NCBI GenBank assembly: GCA_964450115.1
Contig: CAYVCD010000027.1
Location: 1-17,432, forward strand
DNA length: 17,432 nt
Direction of reading: 5' to 3'
From: 2-01-FULL-45-10 sp964450115
GTDB taxonomy: Bacteria > Omnitrophota > Gorgyraeia > 2-01-FULL-45-10
Part shown: positions 7,373 through 14,473 of the stretch, piece after piece
Layout: each line of letters begins with the position of its first letter
Position numbering within the stretch: position 1 is the first letter of the stretch
Notes under the pieces: model-generated
Seen by the model: only the letters and a program-made list of their open reading frames with translations
Database searches by the model: none
Told to the model about the DNA's origin: nothing
Program-made: the position numbers and the translations under genes

Positions 7373-7763
7373 ATAAGCCCCTTCTCTTGGTGAGCCCTCT
7401 CTCCGATATAATGGATTTGAGCTCTTCCGTCTTGTCGTTTAGCTCGGTAATTTCAAATGCCCTGAGAAGGTGTCCAGCGAGGAATCCGATTCCTGTGGCA
7501 ACACGAACATCAAGGGTGCCATCTCTTAGCTCGTCTATCACTTGGGACAGAAGGACAATCACGTCTTTCGGGGTGGTGACCGATATCTTCCTTAACGGAG
7601 TTTCCACAATTGCTTTCTTTGTGGCACCGCCTTTACGGACTGCTATCATTTTCTCCTCTCTGCTTGAATCGTCGTGAGAGAAGCACTTATCTCGTCCTTC
7701 TAAAGCCCACGCCTCGCATCGCTCACCATTACCTAAGATATGCTCGCATTTATTGCCCGCCAT
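7365..7763 (-). CDS. Small Cys/His (probable zinc-binding) protein, 132 aa
   Basis: The N-terminus carries C6-x9-C16-x10-C27-x2-H30 (KCEHILGNGERCEAW, then KCFSHDD), a plausible single zinc site. An RKGG basic stretch follows, then a helical C-terminus (ISVTTPKDVIVLLSQVIDEL, about 60-79). Proteins of this layout, a short Cys/His knuckle followed by RKGG and a helical tail, are familiar to me as small mobile-element or phage-associated proteins without a firm function. I chose the ATG at 7763, which has GGGGA six bases upstream and starts just before the zinc site. A 12-codon longer start at 7799 lies inside a palindrome. The gene overlaps the 410-aa gene by 8 bases. Confidence 0.65.
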   Translation of the reverse strand: MAGNKCEHILGNGERCEAWALEGRDKCFSHDDSSREEKMIAVRKGGATKKAIVETPLRKISVTTPKDVIVLLSQVIDELRDGTLDVRVATGIGFLAGHLLRAFEITELNDKTEELKSIISERGLTKRRGLYE

Positions 7764-7785
7764 TTGTCGTCCCCATAAGTTGCTT

Positions 7786-7802
7786 ATAGTGGCTACCACT
7801 AT
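7786..7802. promoter_or_regulatory. Perfect palindrome upstream of the Cys/His protein gene
   Basis: ATAGTGG-CTA-CCACTAT is a 7-bp perfect inverted repeat with a 3-bp centre. It lies 23 bases upstream of the chosen start of the leftward operon and 35 bases from a rightward promoter. It is a candidate operator controlling one or both directions. No convincing minus-strand promoter could be fixed next to it. Confidence 0.4.
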
Positions 7803-7836
7803 GTTCTAATGCTGTGAGGTATAGTCTTATATTCGG

Positions 7837-7865
7837 TTGACAGAGACGCCTTAAGATTGTAAAAT
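7837..7865 (+). promoter_or_regulatory. Near-consensus rightward promoter
   Basis: TTGACA (7837-7842), a 17-bp spacer and TAAAAT (7860-7865) match the sigma-70 consensus at 11 of 12 positions on the plus strand. It is divergent from the leftward operon and points at the contig end. No gene of normal size follows before the gap. Confidence 0.6.
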
Positions 7866-7871
7866 CAGCAT

Positions 7872-8016
7872 AGTTATGCAACTGGTAATAGCTCCCGTAG
7901 GTTATAAACTTGCTTCAGCTCTTGGAATATCTGATTCCAATTATCAGTAGTTGGGGCTACCAAATTTTGCCGGCTATTCTCAGGAGAAAAATTCGATCCC
8001 GAGGAGGCCGGCAATT
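7872..8016 (+). ncRNA. Possible small structured RNA or leader
   Basis: The 524 bp between 7764 and 8287 contain no convincing gene. Downstream of the promoter at 7837 there is a perfect hairpin, TTGGAAT-ATCTG-ATTCCAA (7922-7940), then a weaker one, GTAG-TTGGGG-CTAC (about 7948-7960). The 55-mer with terminator-like arms follows. If the contigs join through that 55-mer, a transcript of about 150 nt would end at a T8 run. A 24-codon frame (ATG 7876 to TAG 7950) spans the first hairpin and could be a leader peptide. I match it to no known RNA family. Confidence 0.25.
7962..8016 (+). repeat. 55-bp direct repeat, left copy at the contig end
   Basis: This is identical base for base to 8117-8171. 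It runs exactly to the first N. The length of 55, with the gap directly between the copies, fits a k-mer overlap left by a de Bruijn graph assembler at a repeat, rather than a biological target-site duplication. Confidence 0.9.
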
Positions 8017-8116
8017 NNNNNNNNNNNNNNNNNNNNNNNNNNNNNNNNNNNNNNNNNNNNNNNNNNNNNNNNNNNNNNNNNNNNNNNNNNNNNNNNNNNN
8101 NNNNNNNNNNNNNNNN
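8017..8116. other. Assembly gap (100 N)
   Basis: There are exactly 100 unknown bases, a conventional placeholder for a gap of unknown size. Frames that cross it are meaningless. Linkage of the left and right halves rests on scaffolding alone. Confidence 0.99.
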
Positions 8117-8171
8117 AAATTTTGCCGGCTATTCTCAGGAGAAAAATTCGATCCCGAGGAGGCCGGCAATT
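8117..8171 (+). repeat. 55-bp direct repeat, right copy at the contig start
   Basis: This second copy of 7962-8016 begins immediately after the last N and runs into TTTTTTAGG. The repeat contains the arms TTGCCGGC and GCCGGCAA. Confidence 0.9.
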
Positions 8172-8177
8172 TTTTTT
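8122..8177 (+). terminator. Terminator-like hairpin with T8 tail
   Basis: TTGCCGGC (8122-8129) pairs with GCCGGCAA (8162-8169), followed at once by eight T (8170-8177). The 32-nt loop is long for an intrinsic terminator. It would stop rightward transcription from the left side and insulate the promoter at 8238. Confidence 0.45.
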
Positions 8178-8237
8178 AGGCCGACGAAGGACCCCGACAG
8201 TAAATTTTCCAAAGATAAAAACCAAGATGAATTTCGC

Positions 8238-8266
8238 TTGATTATGCGCCTCCGTCGTAGTATTCT
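8238..8266 (+). promoter_or_regulatory. Promoter of the coiled-coil/ParA gene cluster
   Basis: TTGATT (8238-8243), a 17-bp spacer and TATTCT (8261-8266) match the sigma-70 consensus at 8 of 12 positions. It is placed 22 bases before the ATG at 8288, with a strong GGAGG ribosome site between. Confidence 0.5.
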
Positions 8267-8287
8267 ATTTACAAATCGGAGGTACGC

Positions 8288-8746
8288 ATGCCCTACCTTG
8301 GGGTAACGAATATAATGATGTTCTTCGTAATAGTCGGCGTCGCAGTGATCTTCATCGCAGTCTGGATAATTAAATCAGAATCCCGCGTAAATCTAGCCAA
8401 GGAACAGATCAAAACTTTAAGAGCTCGTCTCGAATCCGGAGAGAGGGAGAGATATCTGCTTTCGGAGAAGATGTCGGATCTCGCGAACTCCGGGACCATC
8501 CGGACAGAGACCATTCAAATAGCAAGAGAGCCGGAAACTACGAGTAAAGACAAGGGTGTATCGAAAAAGAAGCTCGAAGCGGCGCTCGAGGAGAAAGAGT
8601 CGCTCGTGAAAGATAAAGAATCACTTGTAAAGGATAAAGAATCGCTCGGAGCTGAGAATAGAATTCTGAAACTCGAACTCGAAGAAGCCAAGGCATCATT
8701 AGCCGAAGTGTACAAAGCCCTCTGCGAAAATAATAAGATCAAATGA
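8288..8746 (+). CDS. Membrane-anchored coiled-coil protein (152 aa)
   Basis: A single membrane helix at about 9-28 is followed by K29, R33, K38, so by the positive-inside rule the rest should lie in the cytoplasm. Residues 30-62 and 93-146 are heptad-rich coiled coil. They include three heptads of a KESLVKD repeat (103-123), encoded by three 21-bp direct repeats (8594-8656). The start ATG has a strong GGAGG site five bases upstream. I assign no family. As the first gene of the cluster it may tether the following large coiled coil or the ParA ATPase to the inner membrane; the topology is prediction, the role inference. Confidence 0.75.
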   Translation: MPYLGVTNIMMFFVIVGVAVIFIAVWIIKSESRVNLAKEQIKTLRARLESGERERYLLSEKMSDLANSGTIRTETIQIAREPETTSKDKGVSKKKLEAALEEKESLVKDKESLVKDKESLGAENRILKLELEEAKASLAEVYKALCENNKIK

Positions 8747-8777
8747 ACCGCGTCGAGCCGACGCGGCTCAACGCGGT
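8747..8777 (+). promoter_or_regulatory. Two mutually exclusive intergenic hairpins
   Basis: Two RNA folds compete. ACCGCGTCGAG (8747-8757) can pair with CTCAACGCGGT (8767-8777), ten pairs and one mismatch around a 9-nt loop. Alternatively CCGCGTC (8748-8754) pairs with GACGCGG (8760-8766) around GAGCC. There is no T-run, so this is not a plain terminator. It may set the ratio of the two coiled-coil proteins by RNA processing or stability. Confidence 0.45.
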
Positions 8778-8800
8778 CATAATAACTGAAAGAGAAAAAT

Positions 8801-10513
8801 ATGAGCAAGATGTTCGATCTTCTTAAAAGAAAATCCCCGCCTGAAAAGAAGCCCTCCGCCGTTGTAAATCCTTCGGATAGAAATGCCGATCTAGGGCCGA
8901 TCCCGGTGGCCGATATGAGATCCAGGATACTTGAGCGCATAAAAGAATCCAAAGAAGGCATGGCCTCAGCGGTGGCAATAAAAGCAGCGGCTGTTGAAGA
9001 TATTCGCCCGCCCGATAAAAAAGAGGTCAAAGATCAGCATGAAAAACTGCGTAAGCGCATAGAAGAGCTTGAGAGGGAAACTAAGAGCCTTAAGTCGGAT
9101 AATAACAAGCTGGTCTCCGATAATAAAAGGGCGACCGTGGAATCTGCCCGCAGCGAAGCAGAAAAAAATAAGCTCGGTGTCGATAAAGAGGCCCTGGTTA
9201 AAGATAAGGCAAGGCTTGAGGACGAGTTAAAGCGTTTTAGAGCCGTCAAAGATGAAAAAGACTCGGCTCTCGGCAGTCTTAAAAAACGTTTTGAGAGTGA
9301 AGCGGAGGAAATTAAAAAAGACCGGGATGAGGCGCGTTCGATCGTCGAGAGTTTGAATTTGAAGATATCCTCGATGGAGAAAGAGCTTCGGGAGGCTATC
9401 GGTAAAGCGGCGAGATCCGAAGATGAGATAAAGCGTTTTCAGGTCGAGAGCGAAGAGAAGAACAATAGCCTGGTCGATTTGCAAAAACGATTGGAGCAGG
9501 AAGCCGAAGAACTCAGAAAAGACAGGGACAAGACGGCGGCCAACGTCGAGGGGCTAAGATCTAAACTGTATGCCGCCACAAAAGAATTGAAGGAGCAGAC
9601 CGACAGATCATCGGGACTTGAAGAGACGCTTAAAGCTCGTGACAAAAAAATAGCAGCCGGGGAGAATCAATGTAGAGTGTTAGAAGCGGCAAAGATGGAG
9701 TTGTCTTCCGGACTGAAAAAGGCTGAAGAGAATATTAAGCTCTCAGCTGAGCGCATATCGGCGCTGGAGATGGATATAGACGTTCGCGATAAAAAAATGT
9801 CCGATATGGAAAAGGCTCATGCGAAGAATGTGGAGATGGCCAAGTCCGAACTCGTGCTAAAAATACAGGCCGTCGAAAGGGAGAAGAAGGATCTGGACGG
9901 TAAGATCTCTCAGTTCGCGCGGGAAATAGAGGCCAAAAACAAGAGGCTTAAAGAGAGCGAAGATTATTGTAAAGAGCTGGACGCTTCGGTTAAGGACGCG
10001 GCTCTCAAGCTGAAGGCCGCTGAGATGGAAAAGAAGGAGTTGGAGCGCGAGAAGAGAGGGCTTGAGGGCAAAATATCCCAGCTCGGCGACGAGATAGAGG
10101 CTAAGAACTCGCGTATAGACGAGATAGAATCCTCAAAGCGCGAACTTGACGATATGGTGAAAGAATCCTCTTTGAGCGTCAAGAAGGCGGAGGCGCTTGT
10201 GAAAGATTCCGAGGAAAAGGCCGATCAGTCGGCCCTCCGTCTGGGGCAAGAGGTAAAGCGTCGCGAAGCCGATAAGGCGCTGGCCGAAGAAGTCGCGGTA
10301 AAGCTCACTTCAGATATAGAAATGCTTAAAAACGTCATCGTCGAAAAAGAGAAGTCGGAGACCGAGCTCCGCGATCTCGCGGCTTCGCTTAGGGCGGAGA
10401 TAGAGGCCCGGGACCAGAAGATAGATCGCGACATAAAATACTGTGAAGGGCTTTTGAAAGAGATAACCGAGTTGCGAAAGAGGAGCAAAGCGTCGCTCTT
10501 CAGGGCGAAGTAG
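8801..10513 (+). CDS. Long cytoplasmic coiled-coil protein (570 aa)
   Basis: A basic, proline-containing N-terminus (1-75; MSKMFDLLKRKSPPEKK) precedes almost unbroken coiled coil from about 76 to 560. There is no signal peptide, membrane helix or enzymatic motif. Internal repeats show how the rod grew. Residues 143-200 resemble 210-267 (LKRFRAVKDEKDSALGSLKK against IKRFQVESEEKNNSLVDLQK, offset 67), and 364-408 resemble 420-464 (DGKISQFAREIEAKN against EGKISQLGDEIEAKN, offset 56, eight heptads). The rod would be very long (inference). Homology searches will return myosin/SMC-like hits through composition alone; no SMC head or Walker motif is present. The gene sits 15 bases before the ParA gene, suggesting a ParA partner or cytoskeletal scaffold. 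Confidence 0.8.
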   Translation: MSKMFDLLKRKSPPEKKPSAVVNPSDRNADLGPIPVADMRSRILERIKESKEGMASAVAIKAAAVEDIRPPDKKEVKDQHEKLRKRIEELERETKSLKSDNNKLVSDNKRATVESARSEAEKNKLGVDKEALVKDKARLEDELKRFRAVKDEKDSALGSLKKRFESEAEEIKKDRDEARSIVESLNLKISSMEKELREAIGKAARSEDEIKRFQVESEEKNNSLVDLQKRLEQEAEELRKDRDKTAANVEGLRSKLYAATKELKEQTDRSSGLEETLKARDKKIAAGENQCRVLEAAKMELSSGLKKAEENIKLSAERISALEMDIDVRDKKMSDMEKAHAKNVEMAKSELVLKIQAVEREKKDLDGKISQFAREIEAKNKRLKESEDYCKELDASVKDAALKLKAAEMEKKELEREKRGLEGKISQLGDEIEAKNSRIDEIESSKRELDDMVKESSLSVKKAEALVKDSEEKADQSALRLGQEVKRREADKALAEEVAVKLTSDIEMLKNVIVEKEKSETELRDLAASLRAEIEARDQKIDRDIKYCEGLLKEITELRKRSKASLFRAK

Positions 10514-10528
10514 AATAGAATAAATAAG

Positions 10529-11296
10529 ATGAGAGCGAAAAAACAACTTTTCTTAAATTACAAAGGCGGGACGGGAAAGACCAGTATCTCCACCGCTTAC
10601 GGCCAGTATCTTGCGATGTCCGGCAAGCGCGTGCTAATGGTGGATCTCGACGCGCAGGCGCATCTTACCACATGCCTGAATGAGGAGTCCGTTCACCACG
10701 AAAAGAGCCTCTACAGCGTTATAGTCAAAAATGAGGATCTGAAGAATGTCATAGTGGATACTTCAACGCCGAACCTCAGGCTTATACCTTCTTCGATATC
10801 GCTTTCATCGCTTGAACTTCCGCTTTTCAGGATGCCGCTAAGGGAGTTCAGGCTTAGAAAAGCCCTTAAGAACGCGGAGAGGGATTACGATTATATAATA
10901 ATAGATTCGGCCCCCACGATCGGCCTTCTGAGCCTCAACGCGATACTTGCCTCCGACGAGATACTAATACCGCTGTTGGCGGATTTTCTGTCATTCCACG
11001 GACTTAAGATATTGCTTGAGACGCTGTCCTCGATAGAGAAGGATTTTTCGTACTATCTCGGCAAGACGCATATATTTTTAAACAGATATAATGAGAGCTA
11101 TCCCATATGCAAAGAATGCGCCGAGGCTGTGGCGCGGTTTTATCCGGAGCGACTTTTAAAGACGGTGATAAGGGAGTCTCCGGAGATAATGAATGCTTCA
11201 AGCGTTGGAAAGTCCATATTCGAGCTCTATCCCGAATCGAAAGCATCGGAGGATATAAAGAGCCTTGTGAGCGAGGTCAACGGAGGTAGCCTATGA
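10529..11296 (+). CDS. ParA/Soj-type ATPase
   Basis: This 255-aa cytoplasmic P-loop ATPase of the ParA/MinD group carries the deviant Walker A KGGTGKTS (12-19), whose signature lysine is K12. The VDLDAQAHLT motif (38-47) and the Walker B/switch IIIDSAPTIGLL (123-134) are present. The C-terminal region RESPEIMNASSVGKSIFELY (215-234) is also typical. Proteins of this group dimerise on ATP, bind DNA non-specifically and move or space cargo such as plasmids, carboxysomes, chemoreceptors or secretion machines. No ParB gene or parS-like repeat is next to it, and it lacks the N-terminal HTH of plasmid type Ia ParA. An orphan positioning ATPase is therefore more likely than a partition system. It overlaps the next gene by ATGA. 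No good ribosome site is visible. Confidence 0.93.
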   Translation: MRAKKQLFLNYKGGTGKTSISTAYGQYLAMSGKRVLMVDLDAQAHLTTCLNEESVHHEKSLYSVIVKNEDLKNVIVDTSTPNLRLIPSSISLSSLELPLFRMPLREFRLRKALKNAERDYDYIIIDSAPTIGLLSLNAILASDEILIPLLADFLSFHGLKILLETLSSIEKDFSYYLGKTHIFLNRYNESYPICKECAEAVARFYPERLLKTVIRESPEIMNASSVGKSIFELYPESKASEDIKSLVSEVNGGSL

Positions 11297-11814
11297 AGAA
11301 GAAATTCGAAGATAATGTTGCCGGTTCCACGCCAAGATCGAAGAACGACGAGCCGTCTCTGCCGTGGAAAGTCGGAGAAGAAGACCTTGTAGGTATGGAG
11401 ACCAGGGAGGGGGAATATGAGGAGCTCTCAAACTCAGCCGCTCCGCTTGCGACCCGTCCAGCTTTTCTCGTAACGCTTGTAATAGCGATATTTATGGCCG
11501 CGCTGTACATGGTAGCCGTAATGGCCGTTGAAAACGAAGGTATAAAACTGGGCATATCGGCTAAGGAGAAGGAAGCCGCCGGGCTCCAAGTGGACCTCGA
11601 TAAAATAAAAACAGAAAAGGTTGCGCTCGAAAAGAGTTCGGAGCAGCTTGAGAAGCGTGTCGGAGATCTTTCCGCGCAAAAAGAGTTGTTTACCGCTGTG
11701 CTTGAAAGTTTGACGAAGAAGAACGATACGGCCGGAGCCGCTATGGAGGCCGTAAAAGAACCCGCTCAGGAGGCTTTCTCTGTGAGCGGAGAAAACGCGA
11801 TGAACGTTCAGTGA
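11293..11814 (+). CDS. Membrane protein with periplasmic coiled coil (173 aa)
   Basis: A charged N-terminal tail (1-55, containing K2-K4, R15, R38 and R55) precedes one membrane helix (about 57-79, TRPAFLVTLVIAIFMAALYM). A coiled coil (about 88-143) and a disordered tail follow. Positive charges before the helix predict the N-terminus in the cytoplasm and the coiled coil in the periplasm, opposite to the 152-aa protein. The start overlaps the ParA stop by 4 bases and has a GGAGG site. The cytoplasmic tail is well placed to touch ParA, and the periplasmic coil to touch the TPR protein encoded next. I recognise no family. Confidence 0.75.
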   Translation: MKKKFEDNVAGSTPRSKNDEPSLPWKVGEEDLVGMETREGEYEELSNSAAPLATRPAFLVTLVIAIFMAALYMVAVMAVENEGIKLGISAKEKEAAGLQVDLDKIKTEKVALEKSSEQLEKRVGDLSAQKELFTAVLESLTKKNDTAGAAMEAVKEPAQEAFSVSGENAMNVQ

Positions 11815-14459
11815 AGATATCCGCTCTCATAGCGCCGGTTTTTCTGGCATCATTATTTATCGGCATAATCGTTTCTGCTGTTGAAGCTTCAGGAGAGCTC
11901 ACGGCTAAGGGTTATGACGAAAATTCCCTGGCATCCCTGCAGAATCTCGCCTCTTCATATGAATCCTCGAAAGATCTTAGAAATGCGGAAGCTATTTACA
12001 AAAAGATAGCCGCTACACGAGCTTTAGCCGTAGGAGAGAAGATAACCGATAAGGATTACAGGGCGGTTTCGGCATCACTAAGGGATGTGGCCAGGGTATA
12101 CGACTTGCAAGGCAGACGAAGCGATGCGGAAATGGCCTTAGAACGCGCGGCAGATATGCTTGCCCGCGCGTCCGATTCTGGCCTTCCCGAGGTCAATGAC
12201 TATATCGGGACCCTCGCGTCTATGTACGAGTCCGAAGGCAAATACGAAAAAGCGGAAGCGTTGTACAACGAACTGATAAAAGCCGTAGATAGATCTAAAG
12301 GGTCGTGGCCCTCCGAAAAGGCTTCCGCGCTTTCAGGCATAGCCGGAGTTTATAAGGCCTGTAAGCGTTATTCCGAGGCAGAAGCTCCGCTTAAGGCCGC
12401 TATAGAGATCGCCGAAAAATCCATAGGCCCGGAATCCCGGGTAATGGCGGTCTATCTGAATAATCTCGCCACTGTATATTCTTATCAGAAAAAATATTCC
12501 GAAGCCCAGCCTCTCCTTGAAAGAGCTCTTGATATAGATGTTAAATTGTCAGGAGAAGCGGCCGAGGAGCCCCTGGGAGATCTTAATAATCTGGCGACAG
12601 TTTATTCATATTTAGGAAAACACGATAAGGCGGAAGAACTTTATAGAAGGGCCCTTGCCATAAGAGAGAAGATCGTCGGGCCGGATAATGTCGGCCTTGT
12701 GGACAGCCTGAGCGATCTGGCATCAGCCTGCTCAGCCCAAAAGAAAAACACCGAAGCCGAAGAACTGCTTAAAAGGGCGCTTTTGATAAACCAGAACGCT
12801 CTCGGTCCTGAAGATCCGTCTAACGCGGGACTCCTTAACGATATTGGTATACTGTATGAGGCCCAAGGGCGGCAAGCCGAAGCGGAGCCGATGCTGGTCA
12901 AAGCCGTAGAATTATCCGATAAAGCTCCCTCGACTTCTCCGGACAAGGCGGGGTACCTCAATAATATGGCGCTGTTGCGTGAATCCCAGAAGAGGCCGGC
13001 CGACGCCGAAGATCTTTACAAACGCGCGATCGAGGCTGCCGCAAAATCAAATGAAAATAATCTCTCGGACAAGGTCACATCACTTACCGGGCTGGCGCGT
13101 TTATCCAAGGTGCGGGGGGATTATGAAAATTCCGAAAAGTTGTATAAAGAAATTCTTAGTATGGCGCAGACTTCATCACAAGCCGATAATTTGGGATACC
13201 CCGAGCGCTCCTCCGCCCTTTCGGGTCTGGCCGGAGTTTATAAGGCTCGCAGACTTTACTCCGAAGCGGAAGCCCCTCTTAAAGAGGCCCTGGAAATAGC
13301 CGAGAAATATATGGGGCCCGAATCCAAAATGACGGCCGTTTATCTTAATAATCTGGCTACGATATATCTGCACATGGAAAGATACGCCGAAGCAGAGCCG
13401 CTTCTCGTGAGAGCCCTGGATATAGACGTGAAAATATCCGGCGAAGCGAGCCCGGATATATTGACGGATCTAAATAATCTGGCCGCCGTTTATTCGGGGC
13501 TAACCAAATATGATAAGGCCGAGGAGTTTTACAGGCGCGCGCTCGATATAAATGAAAGGTCGCTGGGCCCGGAAAATCCGGATACGGCCGCCAGTATGAG
13601 TAACTTGGCGTCGGTCTATATAGCTCAAAAGAAATATCAGGAGGCCGAAGAGGCGTTAAAGAAGGCGCTTTCTATAAACGAAGGCGCTTTCGGGCCGGAC
13701 GATCCCTCAAACGCCGAGATCCTTAATAATCTGGCCATGGTATTAGCCAACGAAAAAAAATATATCGAAGCAGAGCCGCTTTTGATAAGGGCCCTGACCA
13801 TAGATCAGAAAGTGCTGGGTCCGGAACATCCCGATGTATCTACGGACTTAAATAATCTTGCGAATATATATATGAGCCAGGGAAGATACACCCAAGCCGA
13901 GCCTCTTCTTTACGGGGTGCTCGCCATAGACGAGAAGACCTTCGGAGAGGATCATCTCACCGTGCTCGCCGATGTGAAGAATTTGGTAGCCGCTTACGAG
14001 GCCCAGGGAAAGTATTCGGAATCCGAACTTTTTCATAAAAGGATCATAGCGGCAATAGGAAAATCTTCCGGGAATTCCGGCGCAGATTTCGCGGGGGCTT
14101 TAAACGCGCTGGCATTCTCATACAGAATGCAAAAAAGATACGACGAGGCCGGCGCGCTCCTTCGGAGCGCGATAGAGCTTCTTCGCGCCTTGCCGGATCC
14201 GGACTCAAGGATCCTTACGATGTATCTTAATAATCTAGCCGCCATCTATTCGTATAATGGAAAATACGTTGAAGCCGAGCCTTTATTGCAGGAAGCTCTC
14301 GAGATGGATGAAAAGATCCTGGGAATTAACCATGCCGATACGCTTACGGATCTCAATAACCTCGCCGCCATATATACGGCGCAAGGCAAGACAAAAGAGG
14401 CGGAAGAGATCCATAAGCGCATATTGAATACAAGTACAGATTCCCCGGCTAAAAATTAA
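11811..14459 (+). CDS. Exported kinesin-light-chain-like TPR protein (882 aa)
   Basis: The start is GTG at 11811, overlapping the previous stop by GTGA. A signal peptide (1-26, likely cut after VEA) sends the protein to the periplasm or outer surface. About 16 or more 42-residue TPRs follow, of the kinesin-light-chain type (NNLATVYSYQKKYSEAQPLL, RALDIDVK, GPEDPSNA). Such arrays form superhelices that bind partner proteins. The array is built of a larger unit: residues 169-371 align without gaps with 465-667 (offset 296), and a third, truncated copy begins near 762. Unit boundaries carry shorter, Ser-rich linkers. Gene position suggests it scaffolds the envelope side of the ParA/coiled-coil assembly. 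Confidence 0.9.
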   Translation: MKISALIAPVFLASLFIGIIVSAVEASGELTAKGYDENSLASLQNLASSYESSKDLRNAEAIYKKIAATRALAVGEKITDKDYRAVSASLRDVARVYDLQGRRSDAEMALERAADMLARASDSGLPEVNDYIGTLASMYESEGKYEKAEALYNELIKAVDRSKGSWPSEKASALSGIAGVYKACKRYSEAEAPLKAAIEIAEKSIGPESRVMAVYLNNLATVYSYQKKYSEAQPLLERALDIDVKLSGEAAEEPLGDLNNLATVYSYLGKHDKAEELYRRALAIREKIVGPDNVGLVDSLSDLASACSAQKKNTEAEELLKRALLINQNALGPEDPSNAGLLNDIGILYEAQGRQAEAEPMLVKAVELSDKAPSTSPDKAGYLNNMALLRESQKRPADAEDLYKRAIEAAAKSNENNLSDKVTSLTGLARLSKVRGDYENSEKLYKEILSMAQTSSQADNLGYPERSSALSGLAGVYKARRLYSEAEAPLKEALEIAEKYMGPESKMTAVYLNNLATIYLHMERYAEAEPLLVRALDIDVKISGEASPDILTDLNNLAAVYSGLTKYDKAEEFYRRALDINERSLGPENPDTAASMSNLASVYIAQKKYQEAEEALKKALSINEGAFGPDDPSNAEILNNLAMVLANEKKYIEAEPLLIRALTIDQKVLGPEHPDVSTDLNNLANIYMSQGRYTQAEPLLYGVLAIDEKTFGEDHLTVLADVKNLVAAYEAQGKYSESELFHKRIIAAIGKSSGNSGADFAGALNALAFSYRMQKRYDEAGALLRSAIELLRALPDPDSRILTMYLNNLAAIYSYNGKYVEAEPLLQEALEMDEKILGINHADTLTDLNNLAAIYTAQGKTKEAEEIHKRILNTSTDSPAKN

Positions 14460-14473
14460 ATACTCAAACGCCA

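Larger units (their letters stand above)
582..7802. mobile_element. Putative integrative element at tRNA-Glu (right end not found)
   Basis: A site-specific recombinase whose 3' end lies in a tRNA gene is the classic layout of an integrated element. All genes behind it are minus-strand accessory-type genes: a coupled 54-aa protein, a MerR-type regulator, a secreted GHKL protein, an unknown 410-aa protein and a small Cys/His protein. After the gap the right contig is a different, all-plus-strand block. I looked between 7800 and 8280 for a second copy of the tRNA-Glu 3' end and saw none, so the right boundary is arbitrary here. It may lie in the gap or beyond the contig end. Confidence 0.45.

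Noticed and set aside
7910..8241. Open frames crossing the N gap on both strands
   Set aside because: They consist of translated Ns and the duplicated 55-mer only.
7800..8280. Second attachment site (attR) matching the tRNA-Glu 3' end
   Set aside because: Only short chance matches are present (CTTAAGA near 7850, TTCGATCCCGA in the 55-mer), too weak and not colinear with the tRNA.
8515..9030. Serine-rich minus-strand frames opposite the coiled-coil genes, also near 9439-9645, 9964-10182 and 10225-10488
   Set aside because: They are antisense shadows of Glu/Lys-rich coiled-coil coding, with no ribosome sites or recognisable domains.
8801..10513. SMC or myosin homologue
   Set aside because: There is no ATPase head, hinge or Walker motif; the similarity would be coiled-coil composition only.
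10529..11296. Plasmid partition (parAB) locus
   Set aside because: No ParB-like gene and no iteron or parS-like repeats are adjacent; the neighbours are membrane and exported proteins.
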